NCBI GenBank assembly: GCA_018242445.1
Contig: JAFEBW010000028.1
Location: 115,089-179,088, forward strand
DNA length: 64,000 nt
Origin: Pseudomonadota bacterium
GTDB taxonomy: Bacteria > Pseudomonadota > Gammaproteobacteria > Xanthomonadales > Xanthomonadaceae
Direction: 5' to 3'
Every line of letters begins with the position of its first letter. The stretch's first letter is position 1. The position numbers were made by a program, and so were the translations under genes. This document shows positions 63,440 through 64,000 of this stretch, one piece after another. The notes under the pieces were generated by a model, which did no database searches, was not told the origin of the DNA, and worked only from the letters and a program-made list of their open reading frames with translations.

Positions 63440-64000
63440 ATGGACAAACAGTATCGGCATTTGAGTGTTGAAGATCGCGCGGTGATCATGATCGAACGGG
63501 GCAAGGGTGCGAGCATGCGGTCGATTGCCCGGACGCTGGGTCGGAATGTTTCGACCATCAGCCGCGAGATCGGTCGTCATCGGGATGGGCTGGAACCTGG
63601 CAGCAGCTACGATGCCACGGCCGCAGCGACAGGCTACCGCAGGCGGCGCTCGCGTTGCGGGCGGCGCCGACGCCTGCAGGAAGGCACGCCCTTGTTCCAG
63701 CACGTCTTCGACCGGCTGGTGTATGGACGCTGGTCGCCGCAGCAGATTGCGCACAGACTGCGCACGATGCATCCGGACGACGCCAGCACGTGGGTGAGCC
63801 ACGAAACGATCTATGCGGCGATCTACGCCCATCCGCGCGGAGCGCTCAAGCAAGGCATGATCGATGTGCTGCGGCAGGGCAAGCCGGCGCGGGGGCGAAG
63901 GCGAACCAGCCTGGCCAAGGGGCAGACGGTTCCCGAAGCGCTGCGGATCGTGCATCGCCCCGAGGCCGTCCAGCAGCGCCTGCTGCCCGGTCACTGGGAA
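63440..64000 (+). mobile_element. IS30-family transposase, 5' part (cut by the window edge)
   Basis: The frame is open from ATG 63440 to the window end. It starts MDKQYRHLSVEDRAVIMIER and has the N-terminal helix-turn-helix SMRSIARTLGRNVSTISREI, both typical of IS30 transposases. WSPQQIAHRLRTMHPDD and VSHETIYAAIYAHPRG follow, leading to the DDE domain, which lies mostly beyond the edge. The left terminal repeat is probably in 63390-63420. Nothing in the visible part looks inactivated. Confidence 0.9.

Overview
The window is high-GC DNA from a gammaproteobacterium of the Xanthomonadales (Lysobacterales). The strongest sign is the arginine block at 8116-16180: acetylornithine carbamoyltransferase (argF'), argG, argE, a fused acetylglutamate kinase/synthase, a GNAT gene, argC and argH, an arrangement typical of xanthomonads. 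The many short palindromic intergenic repeats also fit this group.

Layout. 1-8100: the last codons of infC, a minus-strand yidD-pyrC-LytM lipoprotein group, a DksA-like regulator, a class III nucleotide cyclase domain protein, sufE, cysS and a glycine-zipper outer-envelope protein. 8116-16180: arginine operon. 16217-19549: OPT transporter, sterol desaturase-like membrane protein, small hypothetical. 19739-22326: a three-gene electron-transfer module (HiPIP, fused cytochrome-porin, diheme cytochrome) behind an FNR/ANR-type box. 22418-29617: MsbA-type exporter, YigZ, an ECF sigma factor coupled to a putative anti-sigma protein, and a large GAF-GAF-GGDEF-EAL protein. 29958-38935: housekeeping genes (xseA, ispG, murB, pyrD, an aldehyde dehydrogenase and others) and tRNA-Arg(CCU). 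39282-49983: a type III-B CRISPR-Cas locus. 50154-59011: maf, yceD-rpmF-fabH, a methionine aminotransferase/omega-amidase pair, and rluB-scpB-scpA. 59012-60480: an AT-richer accessory island with an IS630-type remnant, a frameshifted RHS-type toxin tip and a coupled lipoprotein that may be its immunity protein. 60546-64000: YciO, YciI, BolA, small envelope proteins, a truncated FitA-like antitoxin and the start of an IS30-family transposase cut by the window edge.

The CRISPR locus is the most interesting part. A minus-strand operon cmr1-cas10(cmr2)-cmr3-cmr4-cmr5-cmr6 ends in a 566-residue protein that appears to join a Csx16 ring-nuclease domain to a CARF/PD-(D/E)XK nuclease of the Card1/Can2 kind. 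A convergent plus-strand pair encodes an NE0113-family CARF protein and Cas6. Cas10 has no HD domain and carries GGED in its palm motif, so signalling through cyclic oligoadenylate is the expected output. The fused protein would then carry both the effector and its off-switch in one chain. No cas1/cas2 and no CRISPR array were seen in the window.

The second notable system is the 19.7-22.3 kb redox cluster: a Tat-exported HiPIP, a monoheme cytochrome fused to an outer-membrane barrel (Cyc2-like plan) and a c4-type diheme lipoprotein. Its promoter has an FNR-type box placed about 41.5 bases before a predicted start site. This suggests oxygen-regulated electron transfer across the outer membrane.
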